Assembly (NCBI GenBank): GCA_029935275.1
Contig: JAOZKQ010000118.1
Coordinates: 1-6,506 of the forward strand
Length of the DNA: 6,506 nucleotides
DNA from: Bacteroidales bacterium
GTDB taxonomy: Bacteria > Bacteroidota > Bacteroidia > Bacteroidales > VadinHA17
Reading direction: 5' to 3'
The stretch's first letter is position 1; each line of letters begins with the position of its first letter. The translations under genes and the position numbers were made by a program. Under the pieces are notes generated by a model that ran no database searches, was not told the DNA's origin, and saw only the letters and a program-made list of their open reading frames with translations. This document shows positions 5,847 to 6,506 of this stretch, piece after piece.

Positions 5847-6365
5847 ATGAAAACAAAAATTGCAATTATCTCAATTCTTCTTCTTGTTATTTCTTTTACA
5901 GGTTTTGCACAGAAAAATGATGTTGCCGAAGCCAATAAAATGATTCAGGAATTTAAGGACAAAGACCCGGGGATTAATAAGTTCTTTTCATCAGCAGTTG
6001 GATATGCTGTTTTTCCAGGTATCGGGAAAGGTGGCTTAGGTGTTGGTGGTGCAGGAGGGAAAGGAACTGTTTATAAGGGTGGAGCTGCTGTTGCCGATGT
6101 TAAAATGTCACAGATCACAATTGGTTTTCAGGCCGGAGGTCAGAAATATGCGGAAGTTATATTTTTCGAGGATGAAGAGACATATAAAGACTTTGTCTCA
6201 GGTAATTTTGAGTTTGCAGCTCAGGTTTCTGCCGTTGCGCTCACATCTGGAGCCTCAGCTGATGCTGCCTATAAGGACGGTCTTCTTGTTGTAACAATGG
6301 CTATTGGTGGCTTAATGTATGAAGCCTCAGTCGGAGGTCAGAAGTTTAAGATAACGTCTTACTAA
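5847..6365 (+). CDS. Secreted SYLF/Ysc84-like lipid-binding domain protein
   Basis: A 172-residue protein with a Sec signal peptide (K2-T-K4, hydrophobic core to F20, cleavage after A21 in GFA|QKN) and one SYLF (Ysc84/YSC84-like, PF04366) domain filling the rest. Seen in order: an N-terminal helix (about 25-47), SSAVGYAVFPGIGKGG (48-63), a glycine-rich loop GVGGAGGKGTVYKGG (65-79), SQITIGFQAGGQKYAEVIFF (88-107), a helix with YKDFVSGNFEFAAQVSAVA (113-131) and the final GLMYEASVGGQKFKI (155-169). These match the family consensus closely. Eukaryotic SYLF domains bind phosphoinositides and actin. Bacterial secreted forms are poorly understood and may associate with membranes or the outer-membrane inner leaflet; that is inference. 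A hairpin terminator follows 15 bases after the stop. No clear promoter box is seen in the 81 bases upstream, though several TATATTC-type sequences occur there. Confidence 0.9.
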   Translation: MKTKIAIISILLLVISFTGFAQKNDVAEANKMIQEFKDKDPGINKFFSSAVGYAVFPGIGKGGLGVGGAGGKGTVYKGGAAVADVKMSQITIGFQAGGQKYAEVIFFEDEETYKDFVSGNFEFAAQVSAVALTSGASADAAYKDGLLVVTMAIGGLMYEASVGGQKFKITSY

Positions 6366-6379
6366 ACTTGCTTTATAGT

Positions 6380-6412
6380 TTGTCTTATCCCAGGGACAAG
6401 ATAATCAGTTTT
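6380..6412 (+). terminator. Intrinsic terminator after the SYLF gene
   Basis: TTGTCTTATCC (6380-6390) pairs with GGACAAGATAA (6394-6404) around a 3-nt CAG loop. The 11-bp stem has one G.T pair and one A.C mismatch, and a TTTT run follows at 6409-6412. It lies 15 bases beyond the stop codon of the SYLF gene, as expected for an intrinsic terminator. Confidence 0.55.
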
Positions 6413-6433
6413 ATAAAAAGAAATTTTTTTATA
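6412..6433. repeat. AT-only inverted repeat
   Basis: TATAAAAA (6412-6419) pairs exactly with TTTTTATA (6426-6433) around a GAAATT loop, directly after the SYLF terminator. Together with that hairpin it could act from either strand, which would fit a convergent gene ending at the right edge, or it may simply be AT-rich spacer. Confidence 0.3.
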
Positions 6434-6506
6434 TTTTGCCCATACTTTGTCTTTGCGTAACTACTTGTGCCTGCGTTCTTGCTGTATTAAAGCTATGGCG
6501 GATCAG
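6434..6506. other. Right-edge segment, no supported gene
   Basis: More GC-rich than the DNA to its left. An ATG at 6495 opens four codons (MADQ) before the window ends, and on the minus strand 6506-6429 is open for 25 codons before a stop. Either could be the edge of a neighbouring gene, but neither has enough sequence to judge. The final AAAGCTATGGCGGATCAG also has the look of a dispersed intergenic repeat. Left unassigned. Confidence 0.3.

Noticed and set aside
6040..6294. 84-codon frame inside the SYLF gene
   Set aside because: It is a frame shadow over the conserved SYLF domain.

Overview
The window looks like chromosomal DNA of a member of the Bacteroidota, probably a Bacteroidales/Marinilabiliales-type environmental or host-associated bacterium. 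The reasons are AT-rich intergenic DNA, no Shine-Dalgarno sequences before the starts, one good Bacteroidota-type promoter (TTTG, 20 nt, TAnnTTTG), and families common in this phylum: secreted DUF1080, Tat-lipoprotein Gfo/Idh/MocA, DUF4382, DUF2490 and SYLF. The genus is inference.

Layout. (1) Positions 1-1794, plus strand: the 3' part of a serine beta-lactamase/penicillin-binding-like hydrolase, cut by the window edge, then four bases later a DUF2490-like outer-membrane barrel protein. The two are probably one operon, with a candidate terminator near 1902-1933. (2) Positions 2025-2728, plus: a promoter and a single lipoprotein with a coiled coil and a possible NTF2-like C-terminal domain. 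It ends in a perfect 10-bp AT-rich hairpin shared with the convergent operon. (3) Positions 2762-4943, minus: a two-gene unit transcribed from 4943 leftwards. It encodes an exported NAD(P)-dependent Gfo/Idh/MocA oxidoreductase with a Tat signal and lipobox, then a secreted DUF1080 protein (3-keto-disaccharide hydrolase/lyase family). A GC-rich palindromic REP-like element lies between them. (4) Positions 4944-5174: a divergent, very AT-rich intergenic region with an exact 15-bp direct repeat. (5) Positions 5175-6365, plus: a DUF4382 lipoprotein whose post-cysteine residues resemble the Bacteroidota surface-export signal, then a secreted SYLF/Ysc84-like protein and a hairpin terminator. The last about 70 bases contain no supported gene.

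How the genes work together. The only clear metabolic partnership is the oxidoreductase plus the DUF1080 protein. Related pairs oxidise a sugar at C3 and then cleave the glycosidic bond of the 3-keto sugar without ordinary glycoside hydrolysis. Here both partners carry export signals, so the chemistry is predicted to occur in the periplasm or at its membranes. The other genes are envelope proteins of mostly unknown function. I see no mobile element, CRISPR array, RNA gene or defence system, and no convincing undescribed multi-gene system. The points most worth following are the exported oxidation/lyase pair and the repeats around it.
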